DNA of 64,000 nt, taken from Ailurus styani (taxonomy: Eukaryota; Chordata; Mammalia; Carnivora; Ailuridae). Below, one piece after another: positions 35,131-47,351 of the stretch (the stretch's first letter is position 1; the number at the start of each line of letters is the position of its first letter). Made by a program: the position numbers and the translations under genes. Location of the stretch: assembly GCA_002007465.1 (NCBI GenBank), contig LNAC01000031.1, forward strand, positions 6,918,069-6,982,068. The letters are read 5' to 3'. The notes below the pieces were generated by a model. That model saw only the letters and a list, made by a program, of their open reading frames with translations, was not told the origin of the DNA and searched no databases.

Positions 35131-35329
35131 AAAGGCAAAGAATTCTCTATATCAAATGTCACCATTTTAATGTTTACTGTTTTTGTGACTGTTTTGGTAT
35201 ATGCTTGATACTCTATCAGTTGTTCTGAAATTTTATATAGAATTGGCTATTATCACTTCTTAGGGGATTTGGTCACCATGTGAAGCTTTTGAAAGAGGCT
35301 GGGACTTTCTCCTTCTTTTCTTTCTTTTT

Positions 35330-35560
35330 TTGTTGCTAGTGTTGTACAAATAAATGGACAGTCACAGCTTATCATCACTTAAAGATGCATGTGCATGCTG
35401 CAGTTTACTGAAACATGATTGGCTGCTACATAAATCAATCTGATAGAGATCGGTTCCATGACGAAGAGATAAATCATTAGCCAGAGCTTTTGGAATGTAA
35501 TTCATTTTAGATAGTGATTATTGATGATTTAATTTTAGCAGTACATGTACATGTCTAGAT
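35330..35560. promoter_or_regulatory. Possible conserved non-coding element
   Basis: Non-repetitive, with closely spaced homeodomain/POU-like words: GATGCATGTGCATGCTGCAG, ATAAATCATTAGCC, TGATTATTGATGATTTAATT. This composition is common in developmental enhancers. No alignment was possible, so conservation is a guess. Confidence 0.25.
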
Positions 35561-36371
35561 CATGATTTTATATAAAATGTTAATGCAGAAGAATATATTC
35601 ATTTTAGAAGTGAGTGTAAAGAAACCAATTGGAAGTTTACATGCAAAACATGTTAATGAAATGGCAGCTTCGAGAAGTCCTGAGTTCTTTTTATTGCATA
35701 AGCTAGAATGGAGCATATTTCTCAGGAAATTTCTTAAATGTTTTCTTAAGACACGGCAGCACAAAGAAGTGGCCCCAAACTTCATTTGACTTATCACACC
35801 CAGATGACTGGTGCTTAACACTTTGGATTTACATCTCCTGCATCTGACTTCCATTCCTACTGTTCTTTGTGCCCTGAGACCCACTACTTCTATTCATTTC
35901 AATTCAATAACATTGAGTGGTTGTCCTCACAAGGAAAGGTCTTGTGCTCTGAAATGCACTGTTTGCTTTCTATCATGTGGATAAGCAGGGAATGAGTCAC
36001 GTATTCAGTGGTGCCGACGTCCGTGGCTCCAGGTGGAAGTACCACGAGACTGGTAAATTCATGTTGAGAGGTGGACCAACTAGATGGTGCCCAGGGCTCC
36101 TGTCTCTAAGGGACATCATTGGGAAATTAACAAGTTAGAATTCACTTTATTGGAAAATTTCCAAGAAAAGTTATATACTGTTGGGAGAAATACTTTGAAA
36201 GGCTACATGGCGTGGGGATGAGCTGGTCAAACGACAATAGCTAGTCACCAGAATATCTTCTCAGAAGTGTCTTTGATTTACTGAGTGACGTATTCAAATT
36301 TAGGTCAGTGATGTAAGCTGCCACCAATAGGAATCTTCCTTCTTAATCTTTTCCTCATGAGGTCTCGTTTT

Positions 36372-36573
36372 TGTTTTTGTTTTTTTAAGATTTATTTTTT
36401 TATTTGAGAGAGAGAGCACACACAGAGACAGAGAGCGGGGGGTGGGGCAGAGGAAGGAGGACAAGTAGACTCCTCACTGAGTGCAGAGCCTGATGCGGGG
36501 CTTGATCCCAGGACCCTGAGAACATGACCTGAGCTGAAGCCAGACACTTAACTCACTGAGACACCAGGCACCC
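36372..36573 (-). mobile_element. Can-SINE, older subfamily
   Basis: Antisense SINE with GAGAGAGAGAGCACACAC and ACTCACTGAGACACCAGGC. Target-site duplication CATGAGGTCTCGTTTT (36356-36371) and CATAAGGTCCTGTTTT (36574-36589), three mismatches. Confidence 0.92.
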
Positions 36574-36589
36574 CATAAGGTCCTGTTTT

Positions 36590-39478
36590 GAATCAATGTG
36601 AACAAATATTTTAACCACATTAGTTTGCAGCGGCACCAAATTATTGCCCTGCCCAAATGCATGATTTAAGTCCCTGGAGAAGAGGGCAGGTGAAATCACA
36701 ATGGCAGACCTCAGAGAGGTTTTTATTTCATGTCTCTGGTCTTTGCTCCTGGCCAGTCCAGAGTTAATCATCCTGAGTTTTCTAATCACTCTCCAGCCTT
36801 TAACAAAGTCCATGTCACTGAGGAGATACAGTATATTAAAAATCCTACTTTGAAATCCGCTTCGTAGTTTTCTTTTCCATCCTCTGCCACTCCATACACA
36901 GTCCTTCTAGTCTTCGCTTTTCCCCCTAAACTGTCACTGTCTTGTCTAATTCCTAACAGTTCCTCCATCAGTCTACACAGTCTAAAATCTGAACTGATTG
37001 ACCTGTCAGCCTCCAGAATCCAGTTCTTGGCTTCTCCTTTTATGCTTGCAACTCTGCTGTACACTACTTTTTTTAAATTCTGAGTGATCTCAAGCCACCA
37101 GGACTTCTTAAGTCACACTGGGTGCTTCATTTTAGTTGTTAACTCCCTGATGGAATGGCGTACCCAGGTGGATGCCAATATTTGATTGAAAAGGAATGAA
37201 TAGAATCCAGAAACATCCTGCCTTTTAAACACACAACTCCCTGCTCCCACTTCTTGATTAAAATAAATAAAATAAGACAAAGCGAAGATTTTTTTCTGAG
37301 AAACTTTGAGCCATTGGAAAGAATGAGAACGTTCAGAGAAATGCTGGCATATATGATAATATAAGGGATTATATTCTTTGAAGATCACATCAGGTTTCCT
37401 TTTAGGAAAATAAATATTCCCCTCTGTGGCAATCACAGAGGATTTGAGGGTCTTGATTCCAGATGAGGGAGAAGTAAGCTAGCCATAGCAACATGAAGTA
37501 AGAAGGGTGCGTATGTGTGCGTGTGTGTAAAAAAGAGACTTTAGTAAGGAATCCCTGTGGAGATATATACATTCTGGGGAGAGTCACACAAATCTAGTAT
37601 CCTGTCCTATATTTCTTTCCGTTCTTTTTATTTTTCCCTGGTGATTTCTTTCCTTCTGTTATCCCTAAGGCTTCAATGAAGTTTTGCTAAATATCTCAGC
37701 TTGCTATTGACTGGGCTCCGGGGAAAAACGAGATAAGCCCTTGTCCACACTTGGCCCAAAATGGCACGCGGGCAGCAGAAATGGCAGAAGTCAGAGTGCG
37801 GCAGCAAGAGGTTGCAGGCAGAAGGGTGTGGCGCCCAGCAGAGACAGATGGCTGGCTGAGGGGGGGAGTGACAACCCGCACACATTCTTGAACGTAAAAG
37901 CAATCTCGGGGACTCTCAGAGTTACTAGGGCACAAGAAATTGCTAAAAGACCAAAGTCCCTCAGGGTGGGGTCTCCGAGTATTGTCATAGAGTCATTAAA
38001 GGGAAGGGTGACCCCTGGAGGCCAGAGCAGCCTACAGCGTGGACTTACTCAATTCACCACTTCCTTCAAGATGCATTCCTTGGTAAATAATAAAAATTGC
38101 CCACCCCGCCCGAAATGCCAGCTAAGCATTTTGAAAAACGCATTATTTTATTAGACCTCCTTATTGAATTAATGTACAGTTAGGGCCAAAGGAATAAATG
38201 CAGACTTAGCAGCGTTTACCCTCCCGGGCACCACCTGCTCCTTGATCATCCTGAGCCAGATTCAAGTATCCTTACTCTTCCTGAAGAAACCATAAAACAT
38301 TGCCAATGGCACGAATGTCCTCTCACCCCCTTCTGACCCGCGTCTGCCACCAAAAAGAGGTCTGTTTGCTAGTGAAGTGCGTTACAACTAGCAGTGCTTT
38401 TGCTGGAGTTGAAATGTTTTCTTCTCACAGTGTAGTGGATAGACTTCTAAATGAGATTTGAATGTATTACATACTTTGGCTTTACCGGCAAGCCGATTGG
38501 TGGGGAGGTCCGTGTGCGGCGAAGACATGTTCTTTACTGAAACTGCATAGCTAGAAAGTTGTGCTTGCAGCTTGATCCTGACGGCTGTTGGGATCCGATG
38601 GGCTCGTGCTGAAGTGAAGGGGTCTGCCTAGCTCTAGGGAGTGAACAACTGTAGCCAGGCCTGACGGATTATCTTTGAACCTTGCACAAATACGCTAGTC
38701 TCTTTTCCAATAACACTTTCAATTTTGCCAGTTCAGCTTTTGTCTCCTGAAGCACAAGTTATGGTCCCCCAACTGCTTCACAAGTTACCTTTGGTTCAAA
38801 AGTAGATAGGTTCTAGAGCTTGATTTTACTGCAAAGGTCTACTTCCTCTCTTTATCCTAATTTATCACTTAAAATAAATAATATAACATATCATGCAATT
38901 CCTAATGAAAAATATTTTTCTGAAGGACAAAACACAGGAATTATTTGATTACTGTATGATTCAAGGTGGCAAGTGCCAGAAGTGAAATACATTGAGATTA
39001 TTTTAAATCTATAATTTTATATTTAAAATTTTGGTTAGTAGAGCTGCTTAGGCATCAAATAGGTAGTGATGACATTCCCAGAGTTCAGAAATCAGAGCAA
39101 GAAGTTGTCATTTATGGTGATCTGACTTTATGGAAATCTCTATGAATGCTACAAAGTTTCTCCAACTGATGTTTTACAGAATTGCTTTTAAAAACCCCAG
39201 AGGGTAAATAGTATTCTCAGAATAAACAGAAAAATGCTGACCTTGTCAGATTTAAGTGCTGAAAGCCAAGCTGTTTTAAGACTTGGAGGATCAAGGGTCA
39301 TGGTTATAAACAACACAGATTTAAAAAAAAAAGGAAGAAAGTAGGAAAGCTAAAAGAATAAAAAAAAGTATAGTGGGCTGCACCATGAATATAAATAATA
39401 AATATGTTGACCTTGACAACAAGTATATGAGATATATTTATGTAAAAATAAGGCAAACTAAAACAACTTACCCCCTTC
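36590..39478. other. Long single-copy interval, slightly GC-raised at 37.7-38.3 kb
   Basis: No recognised transposon. 37690-38040 has scattered CpGs and overlapping unsupported frames on both strands (137 codons plus, 76-79 codons minus). No promoter-splice combination is evident. Confidence 0.4.
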
Positions 39479-39508
39479 CAAAAAAAAAAAAAAAAAAAAA
39501 AAAACCCN
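39479..39508. repeat. Poly-A run followed by an undetermined base
   Basis: About 26 A residues (39479-39504) then CCCN, with the only N in the window at 39508. Homopolymer plus N indicates uncertain base calling; the exact length should not be trusted. No LINE or SINE body is attached. Confidence 0.95.
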
Positions 39509-39509
39509 C

Positions 39510-40934
39510 CAAAACTACTTGAAAAAATGTTTTTTAGAGCATATTTAAAGCCGGAAATGAGTCACTTTAACTTCATCTGTTTTTGGTTTCAGAAGGGGAG
39601 AAAGGTCAAAGCTTCTTTGTTTTAAGTAAGCTGGTCACTACTTCTGAAGTATAACATGATAGGGTTCAGAAGCCTTAATGAAACAGGCATTTCCCAGACA
39701 CCCAGAGCCGCAGAAGAGTTCTCTGCAGTGGCCGGCAAGCACGGGGCTTTCAGAAGATGTCTTAAACAGAGGCAAGGCAGAGCATGAGCCTTTCTTGACT
39801 TCGGTATCTGGGTGGGTGTCTGTAGCCACTTCTGTGGAGAGGAGAAGGCCGAAACAGCCACTCTTTTCTGCAGTTTCATACATTGTGACACGTTGTAGCC
39901 CCACAACCAAACTCTTCCAAGTCTAGTCAGTGTGGGAACTACCCACAGAGCTTTGCATTTTATATGCTGCCCCGATACAAGTGATGTTTCTTGTGAAGAC
40001 TTGACAAAGAAACAAGTAAGGAGACAGTTCTCATTGCTGAGAACACAGGCACGAACTTCTAAAAAATTCAACAGTCCTTAAACCTACTAGGTTCAGCATC
40101 CTTCCAAAGGGAATGTGAAAGTATAATCTGTCTAAAACAGTAGTGAGGCTGAAGCTGATGGAGGAGACAGATTTTAAGAAGTAAGCCCAGACCCTGCTCT
40201 GAGCCTTTCGAGGCCCCAACAAACTGCTGTCTTCAGCAGGAAAGCTAGTGTATCCCTTTCTATGTCTTCACCAGATTTGTCAAGGTGAGGAGGTCTAGAC
40301 CCTGGGAAGAAAGAGTTTGGAAGCACAGAAACAAAACTTGTAAATGTAGTTAGATGTTGAGGATTCCCTAGCCTGTAACAGGACAGGGGGGTGGCTGGCC
40401 TACCCATTTGCTGTCCGCCTCTACTCCAGCTGGAACGTGCTGTTTCACATGGACCTCTGGACTGCAGGCTGGTTGCTCCTGACTTCGACTCGGCAACCTT
40501 TTTCAGGCCTGCCATATTCCTGACCTTGTTTCCTATGAACAATATATTCACTCTGGGTCATCACTACCATGCCTGTCACCATTTTGCTTAATGGTTGGAG
40601 TTTGATGTTTTTGACCTTGGATTGAACCCAGTAATGAATAACTTCTCTATACTGGCTCAGCGGCTGAATTATCGGTGCCTTTCCTTGGCAATATGACTGT
40701 TTTCAATGATTAGAAATGCAGCCTCCAAGTAAGAAAAAGGGGGTGATGTGTACATGGGTTGGGTTTAGTCACAGATTCTGGAGCTGGAGATATTCTAGCA
40801 TAGACACATGTTCACAGAAGCACTCCAAACTGTCTAGTGTAAGGACAGAACCTATCCAGCATCTGGTATGACCTGCTCCTTTCTCTTCACCCATTTAAGA
40901 AGGCTGAGAAATGTTTCCCAACCATGCAACTCTT
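39510..40934. other. Single-copy interval with overlapping unsupported frames
   Basis: A 149-codon minus-strand frame (39622-40071) and shorter overlapping frames exist, but none has motifs, codon bias or splice context that I can defend. No repeat recognised. Confidence 0.4.
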
Positions 40935-41120
40935 TCTAGTTTCTCAAGATTTTTCATGTACATTATCCCACCAAATTCACCATGACCTTGAAAACTTAGT
41001 AGAGGAACTATTATTATCCTCCAAGATTACACCACTAGCAGATGGCAGGTCAGAAACAAAAATCCATGTCCGGTTGTTTCCGATACCAGCCATCTTTCTA
41101 TTGCTCTCTGTCTCTCTTCT
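40935..41120 (+). repeat. MIR SINE relic
   Basis: TTTTTCATGTACATTATCCC, GTAGAGGAACTATTATTATC, TTACACCACTAGCAGATGG and CAGGTCAGAAACAAAAATCC follow MIR order. The central 'gaggaaactgaggc' block is deleted. Confidence 0.65.
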
Positions 41121-41149
41121 GCTATTGTTATAAAAATAGTAAACCCAGA

Positions 41150-41290
41150 GTTGCAGAGTTCTAGAGGTGTATGAAACCTTAAATACTGTCTACTTTAATA
41201 TTATTATTGTTATCATCATTATTATTCTTACAAAAGAGAAAATTTGGCTCTGAAGGAAAGAAGTGCCTTACACAGAGCTATTTGTAGAAA
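41150..41290 (+). repeat. MIR/CR1-L3-type relic
   Basis: GAGTTGCAGAGTTCTAGAGG resembles the CR1/L3 'agagttggaagggacc' motif. CAAAAGAGAAAATTTGGCTC and GAAGTGCCTTACACAGAGC resemble the shared 'gaggaaactgaggccca' region. Confidence 0.5.
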
Positions 41291-41321
41291 TCACTACATC
41301 TTCTGACTTCAGATCATACAC

Positions 41322-41344
41322 ACACATACAAACACACACACACA
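41322..41344. repeat. Short imperfect CA repeat
   Basis: CACACATACAAACACACAC-type sequence. Confidence 0.8.
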
Positions 41345-41517
41345 AGAAAAGAAAAAGAAGGAAGATTGAGATAGACTAGTAAGGCTTAGGAGACAGTTAT
41401 AAGGGAATACTCAATTCGTAGTAGTGAAATTTAGGAAGGCTATCTTCTGGTGTGAAAAACTTCAAAATAATTAGTTTGATTTTTCTTAACTATAGAAAAT
41501 ATAAACAAAGGCTAATT

Positions 41518-41722
41518 TTTTAAACAAGATTTACTTATTTATTTGAGAGACAGAGAGCACAACCATGATGGGAGAGGCAAGGGGAGAAGGAAAGAGAAAC
41601 CCAAACAGACTCCACACTGAGCATGGAGCCCAATTCGGATCTCAGTCTCATTACTCTGAGATCATGACCTGAGTGGAAACTAAGAGTCAGATGCTTAACC
41701 AACTGTGCTACCCAGGTGTCCT
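41518..41722 (-). mobile_element. Can-SINE, old, last SINE in the window
   Basis: AAGATTTACTTATTTATTTG at the tail side and GCTACCCAGGTGTCC at the head. Body heavily diverged (CACAACCATGATGGGAGAGG). No convincing target-site duplication remains. No further SINE appears to the right end. Confidence 0.88.
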
Positions 41723-41872
41723 AGAAAAGTTAAGTTTTTAATCAATTTTTTAAAAGTTTATTTCTTATAGTTCCTTTATTGAATATCTCCTGACCCATAA
41801 GACATCACTGATGATAGAAATATGACCAGACACAGAATCTACTCTCAGAGGACTCTTTGTGTCAAAGGGGAT

Positions 41873-42390
41873 TGTGGCAGCTTTAAACCATGGCTACAAA
41901 TTCTTTAACACTTGTCCCATCAAAATTTGGAATCTGTGACCACTTCCCATGAATCTAGGTGGGCTGGTGATTGTTTCAACCAATAATGGTGACGCCACGA
42001 GATTTCTTAGTCCTATATGGTCATGCACTTGATGACCTCAGCTGATGCGCAAGAAGCCCAGCAATCACGTTGAGGCCACCATGCAGGAGAGACAACACGT
42101 GTACTCCATGTGTAGACATTGGCATTCCTGTTACCAGTCCCAGCTGAGGCCAGTCTTTCCATCAGCCTCACCAAAGCACCAGAATGTGAGCAAAGTCATC
42201 TTTGACCCTCCATACCTCCATACCAGCTGAATACCACAGAGTGACTGTCCATATCCCATGAAATAGAAGAACCACCTGGCCAAACCCTGTCCAAATTCTT
42301 GACCCAGAGAAATCACATGACATAAGGAGAGGGTTGTTATAAGTTACTAAGTTTTGGCATTTATTATATAGCAATAAATAGCCAAAGCAA
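41873..42390 (+). mobile_element. ERVL-MaLR solo LTR, MLT1-like
   Basis: Begins near TGTGGCAGC and ends with AAGTTACTAAGTTTTGGCAT and AGCAATAAATAGCC, the characteristic 3' end of MaLR LTRs. The middle (GAGGCCACCATGCAGGAGAG) is diverged. No internal retroviral sequence is attached, so it is a solo LTR. Confidence 0.8.
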
Positions 42391-42679
42391 GGATATAATA
42401 AATAAATTTTAAGCAATTCAGAAGCAGCAGAAGGCATTACCCTGATCTCTACAAGTTTACAATTCGTGTGGTCTAAGGGATAAGGATCAGTCATGAAGCA
42501 ATTAGATTAATAAAAGACAGAAAAGTCAAGGAAGTGTTAGGAAAAAGTTAGAATTGAATGAATCCTGGAGAGATGACATAATTTATTGAGGGGACAGCCC
42601 GGGAGAGGATACCACCGTGATATTTAGTGAGTGTTAAAACTGATATAAAAAACTAATACTAATTGGTGCTGATAGTAGA
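42391..42679. other. Short unrecognised interval
   Basis: Nothing recognised. Confidence 0.45.
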
Positions 42680-42910
42680 AACAATAATCACCATTAATTT
42701 AGTGCTTCTTATGAGCCAAGTCTTTTCCATTTTATTCATTTATCTTTCAATGAACTTTCAGGATATCTATCCTTATACCTTTGTATCTGAAAGAAATAGA
42801 ACAGTTTTCCCAAAGTAACACAGATAGCGTGTGGCAGGACCATGGTTCCAATGGATTACTATGTTTGACTCTGAAGTCCATACCTTAATGTTCGTTCTAC
42901 ATTGCTCCTC
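42680..42910 (+). repeat. MIR SINE relic
   Basis: ATTTAGTGCTTCTTATGAGC, TTTTCCCAAAGTAACACAG, GTGTGGCAGGACCATGGTTC and GACTCTGAAGTCCATACC are MIR landmarks from near the 5' end to the 3' end. Confidence 0.8.
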
Positions 42911-43836
42911 TGAAATCAGTTTTCACTAAAGTGAGAAATACAACTGTGTTTTACCTATAGCATATTCACAAAATTCAAAATAATTTATTTAACTTTCTAG
43001 AGCTTTAGCAAGCAAGTCAAAGATGGTATGTATTTTAACTCCTCTTGAGTCTACAATATATACCTAGTGATTAAAATTGTTTCATCAATATTTTTGAAAA
43101 ATCATATAAAATGTGATCTTTGAAAAATAAAACCTTAGGAAGTTTCCAATGTTTTAGTATCATCTCTTTCTCAATAGCCTCCTTTGAGCTTAAAAATCAT
43201 TTTTCTTCTCAATGGAGACATACCAACAAGGTATTCTTTGGGGGATTTTCTTCTCAGGTACTCAGAAAATACCCTCTGTTATGTAGCTGAAGGCAGGATT
43301 AGTTATTTCATTGAGTATTTTGTCCCCTATAAACTATTAAACAAGCCTGAAATATTATGAGGAAACTTGAGATTTAACACACTAAAATAAATGAATAATC
43401 AAAATCACATTCTTAGATGTAACTAAAAGAGAACACATGTGAAAAGGTGTGATCTGCAGAAAGATAGGGTTTAATTGATCATTGGTATAGAAAAGGTATG
43501 GGTAGATTGGATAGTGTTGTCCCCTATGATTAAATTTGTCCTAAAAACCAGACTCAATCCTGAAGTGATAAATGCAAGCTTTACATCACCTACACGGAAT
43601 GTCTCCGAAAGTAGAAACCTTACCTCTTATAAGGAAAAAGTAAACCAACACAATGTGCCCACCAAAGAAGGCAGCACTGTGTGAGCAGCAATGTTCTTGC
43701 TCATCTTTGTTCCAAGATGGTGTAAAGTGTATGGCATTGTTACTGAGAAACATCCTATAAATAGATAACACTTTATCCAAAAATGAAGTGCTTACAACAT
43801 AGCCAGCATAGGAGTGTTTCAAAAGCAAAAATTTGT
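42911..43836. other. Single-copy interval, nothing recognised
   Basis: No repeat or exon identified. Confidence 0.45.
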
Positions 43837-43858
43837 CACACACACACACACACACACA
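43837..43858. repeat. (CA)n microsatellite
   Basis: Eleven CA units without interruption. Confidence 0.95.
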
Positions 43859-43929
43859 ATGTCAGTGGTCTGTTCTTCATTAAATGATTGAATTAGGATT
43901 ATTTGAAAATAGAGTAAATGTCTGTCTAA

Positions 43930-44660
43930 AGAAGTAAAATGGCTGTAGATGTGTCATTGTTTGACAGCCTGTATATTATAAACATTTTCCTGTCATTATT
44001 TGTTCTATTATATAGAAATACCAAAGTTTACTAAGTTAATCCTCTATAGTTGGACATCAGATTATTTTCTTGTCTTTCATTAGTACAAAGAACTTACTTA
44101 AATGTAAATTTTTTGCAGAGTCATAATAATTTTCTTAAAATAAGTTCTTACAAATTAACTTACTAGGTCAAACAGTATACATGTTTTTCTGGCATTTTCT
44201 TACATATGACCGATTAGCCCTAGAAGAATGTTGTGCCAGTTTATGCTCCCATAGCCTGGGAGACGCGCTTCTTTGTTTTTAGTGAGTATAACAATCTAAG
44301 GTTTTTTCTAACGTGAAATTATCCCATTTTTAAAAAGTGTGAATTTACTAAATCTCTTTATTCCTTGTGTTGTCTTTTACATTTTTTTTCAGCTGTATTA
44401 GTCTTTCAACCATCAATTTTAAATCAGTGTATTCTTTATGGATTTGTTCTTTGTTGCCATGATGTCAGCTAATCAGCTAAAATTTCTTCTAGATTTTTAT
44501 GGTTTAATTTAAAGAGAACATTTATAATTCACCTAGAATTCATTTTGATGTCTAGTGTGAGGGGAAAAATGTCTTTCTACTTTTAAAAAATGCATATATA
44601 TATATTAAAATCTATACATCCAAGTGTTATTTTTCTCAAATATTTTTATCTCAGGAAGCC
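43930..44660 (-). mobile_element. Ancient L1 (L1M-type) ORF2 relic, antisense
   Basis: CTTACTAGGTCAAACAGTAT, GTTGTGCCAGTTTATGCTCC and ATTCATTTTGATGTCTAGTG are complements of the C-terminal L1 ORF2 region in correct reverse order. Very diverged, so ends are approximate. Confidence 0.55.
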
Positions 44661-46185
44661 AATCACATATTCTAATGATACTCTGAACATATTTGTAACT
44701 TTTATCTAAAATTGTTTCCAATGCCAGTAGAAACTTATAAAGCCACATAAACACACCACTCGGGGATTTATAAGCATGCTTTGATTTTGATTAGAAGTGG
44801 AACAACTCAGCTTGATCACTTATTTCATACAGCAGGCTTGGCTTTGATTGGCTTTTTGCTCTCTCTAAAAATAAAATCTGACCTCAATTGGTGAAGATTC
44901 ACCATCACTAAGGATATTTCAAAGGATTTGTACCAGAGGTACCCAAAAATCCCAAAAGAGGATTTCCAAAAATATTCTTAGCAGTGGACTAAGTGTCCTC
45001 CTTAAGTGCCTAATTTGAAATTGGCAACACTAATTTTGTTGTATATATTCTGGTTTGGATCTTAAATTTTGGTTTTATTATTTAATAATTGTACTCCTTT
45101 AATTTTTTCTAAGAACCAACTTGCTAAGTGACCGGGAAGATATATTAAATATCTTCTGTGTGATTTCAAAAAACCCATGTTACTTGTGGGAAAAACCATT
45201 TATATCAAAGGTGGGGTGTGTGTGTGTGTGTGTTTTTATGTTTTATACAGACTAATTCTAGGAAATATAGAGCATAATATCTCACAGATAGAGGATTATG
45301 AACAACATTCTTGTTAAACATATATTCTTTTTCTGGTAGATTTAGTAGTGAGAAGCACACGTAAACTAAGAACACAATTCATACATTATACTAATTAATA
45401 AAAATATATGTTTTTAATTAACTATTAATTAACTAATTAATAAAAATATATATAACACTCTTTTTTGGACAAAAAGTTTATTTCCAGAAATACCAAAGAA
45501 AGCATAGGGATATAGTCTAGGAAGTCAAGGAGAGGAAGAAGTTTTATTTAGAGGTGGCAAACTAGTGGGCCTGAATTCTTCCCATTCATTTTTTTTTTAT
45601 GTCTTCAAATTGTCTTTTTTGTTCATTTGTTTTCAAAATGTAAATGCCATTGGGTGATTCCTGTACCCTGAAGCTACCGCAGGCTCCTCCACCCCTGAGC
45701 GCTAAGGTATTTGAGTTTGCAATCCCCAAACTGGAATTTTTCAAACACATTCAGCACTAATTAAATAAAAAGAACTCTATACATATGAGAATTATGGTTA
45801 TTCTTTTGAGCAAAGGTTATGATTAGAAAAAGAAAGTAGAGTGAGGAATTTATACTTTGGCTATGAAAGGAAGAGTAATGGAATGCTTTCTTGAATTCTT
45901 TACATTTGGAGCCCACTAACCTTGTGATCTGTAGCCTCTTAAGTCTTACTTGGAAGTTCAAGGAGGCCTCATGCTTTGGGGTCAGCTTTTTCTTTGGTCA
46001 GGGAGGTTCAAGGAGCACCAAGCCTAGAGTAAAAATGGAAACCCCCTGGCCATTTCCCTTCTCTTTTCCCTTCCAGGCTTCTTTCTGTACCTTGAGGAGG
46101 GCTTGTGTGCACATGGGTAGGTATTATAGCCACATATCCAGATATAAATTCTGTACATCCTTCCTTTTTCCCCAGAGCTCATGGT
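44661..46185. other. AT-rich interval with a GT repeat and a 19-bp direct repeat
   Basis: CTAATTAATAAAAATATAT occurs at 45391-45409 and 45433-45451 (period 42). 44930-45000 (GAGGTACCCAAAAATCCC) has the feel of an old DNA transposon but I cannot name it. Confidence 0.4.
45215..45233. repeat. (GT)n microsatellite
   Basis: Short GT run, about nine units. Confidence 0.9.
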
Positions 46186-46399
46186 GCCTACCTCTGATTC
46201 CTTCTTCTGATTACTTACTGTGTTCTAGTAGGCTTATCTTCCAGTTCCTTTGTCATAGCTGATCTGGAATCAAATGAAGCTCCTCTAGAAGAGATGCCAA
46301 CAAACACACTTATCCTTTGCAGGATGGCTGCAGCCTTTCTTGTGGAGAAATCAGAAAACAATACCAACCAGGCACCCAGGAACCAGCATCTGACAGCTC
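46186..46399 (+). repeat. Duplicated segment, copy A (214 bp), bracketed by 13-bp direct repeats
   Basis: Nearly identical to 47149-47351. The copies differ by substitutions plus a 7-bp (TGGAATC) and a 4-bp indel, both shorter in copy B. AGCTCATGGTGCC stands at both edges of copy A (46176-46188 and 46395-46407) but not at copy B, which suggests A was inserted here. It overlaps by 3-5 bases of shared sequence at each junction. No A-tail. Confidence 0.92.
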
Positions 46400-46887
46400 A
46401 TGGTGCCCACACGGCTGATGCTGTTAGTTCCTGAGAAAATAGACAAGGAAAGGGCCTATTCAGGTCCTAGAACCAGTCTCAGGGTCATTTGAGCAGAGTT
46501 TAGAAGGTTGGGTGCAGGCTTCAGATGGGCGTGTCTTCTTAGCATAATGTGTGCCTTGCTCCATGGGAAGTAGCATGGCTGGAGGAAGGCCCCGGAAGAG
46601 TTCTCTAAAGTATAGGAGTTGAAGTGGGGGAGCTTTTTGCCTTAGTCCAGGGGTGAGAACTATTTCTTGGGACAAGAATCTTCGTGATTTATCTAGTCTT
46701 GGTTCCAGAACCAACACTTTCAGTCTGCCATGTTCTTCACAAATATCAGTTTTGCCTGAGACTCTGATCTTTAAGGCAGTGTTTTACATCCTTCTGCTGA
46801 TGACCTGGATTTCTTCCTGATGTTTGGTTCAGGCTATTTGAGCATCTTATTAACCCCAAGAGTTGAATTCTCCACTCACCATCTTTT

Positions 46888-47100
46888 TAGAAAATGTGTT
46901 ATTAAAGTATGGTTGACATAGAATGTTGTTATTTTAGGTGTACAATATAGTGATTCAACAATTTTATACATTATTCAATGTTCACTATGATAAGTGTCAC
47001 CATCTGTCACCCTAGCAGTGTTATTACAATATTAGTGGCTACATTCCCTATGTTGAACTTGTAATCCCTTTGACTTACTTATTTTATAATCGGGAGTTTG
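46888..47100 (-). mobile_element. L1 3' UTR relic, antisense
   Basis: ATTAAAGTATGGTTGACATA, TTAGGTGTACAATATAGTG, CACTATGATAAGTGTCACC and CCTATGTTGAACTTGTAATC are the complement of an L1 3' UTR. It lies between the two duplicated segments. Confidence 0.75.
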
Positions 47101-47148
47101 TTTTGAGTATGGTTATGGTGCTGACTACTGATCTTAACTCACACCGTA

Positions 47149-47351
47149 GCCTACCTCTGGTTCCTTCTTCTGATTACTTACTGTGTTCTACTAGGTTTGT
47201 CCTCTAGTTCCATTGTCTTAGCTGATCAAATGAAGCTCCTCTCGAAGAGATGCCAACAAACACACTTATCCTTCGCAGGATGGCTGCAGGCTTGTGGAGA
47301 AGTCAGAAAACAGTACCAACCAGGCACCCAGGAACCAGCATCTGACAGCTC
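47149..47351 (+). repeat. Duplicated segment, copy B (203 bp), probable source
   Basis: Matches copy A at 46186-46399 in the same orientation, 963 bp downstream start to start. It lacks the 13-bp flanking repeats of copy A. Begins GCCTACCTCTGG and ends CATCTGACAGCTC. I do not recognise either copy as a known transposon. Confidence 0.9.

Larger units (their letters stand above)
34001..36355. other. Mostly single-copy interval
   Basis: Contains a CA repeat, a 41-bp tandem duplication and a possible conserved element (listed separately). No exon recognised. Confidence 0.4.

Noticed and set aside
37741..38154. 137-codon plus-strand frame
   Set aside because: Competing minus-strand frames over the same bases, no motif or codon signal.
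39958..39970. TATA-like CATATAAAATG on the minus strand
   Set aside because: No accompanying CCAAT/GC box or supported exon; single AT-rich words are frequent here.
39622..40071. 149-codon minus-strand open frame with nested frames
   Set aside because: No recognisable domain, overlapping frames on both strands, no splice or promoter context; most likely a chance lack of stops in moderately GC-rich DNA.
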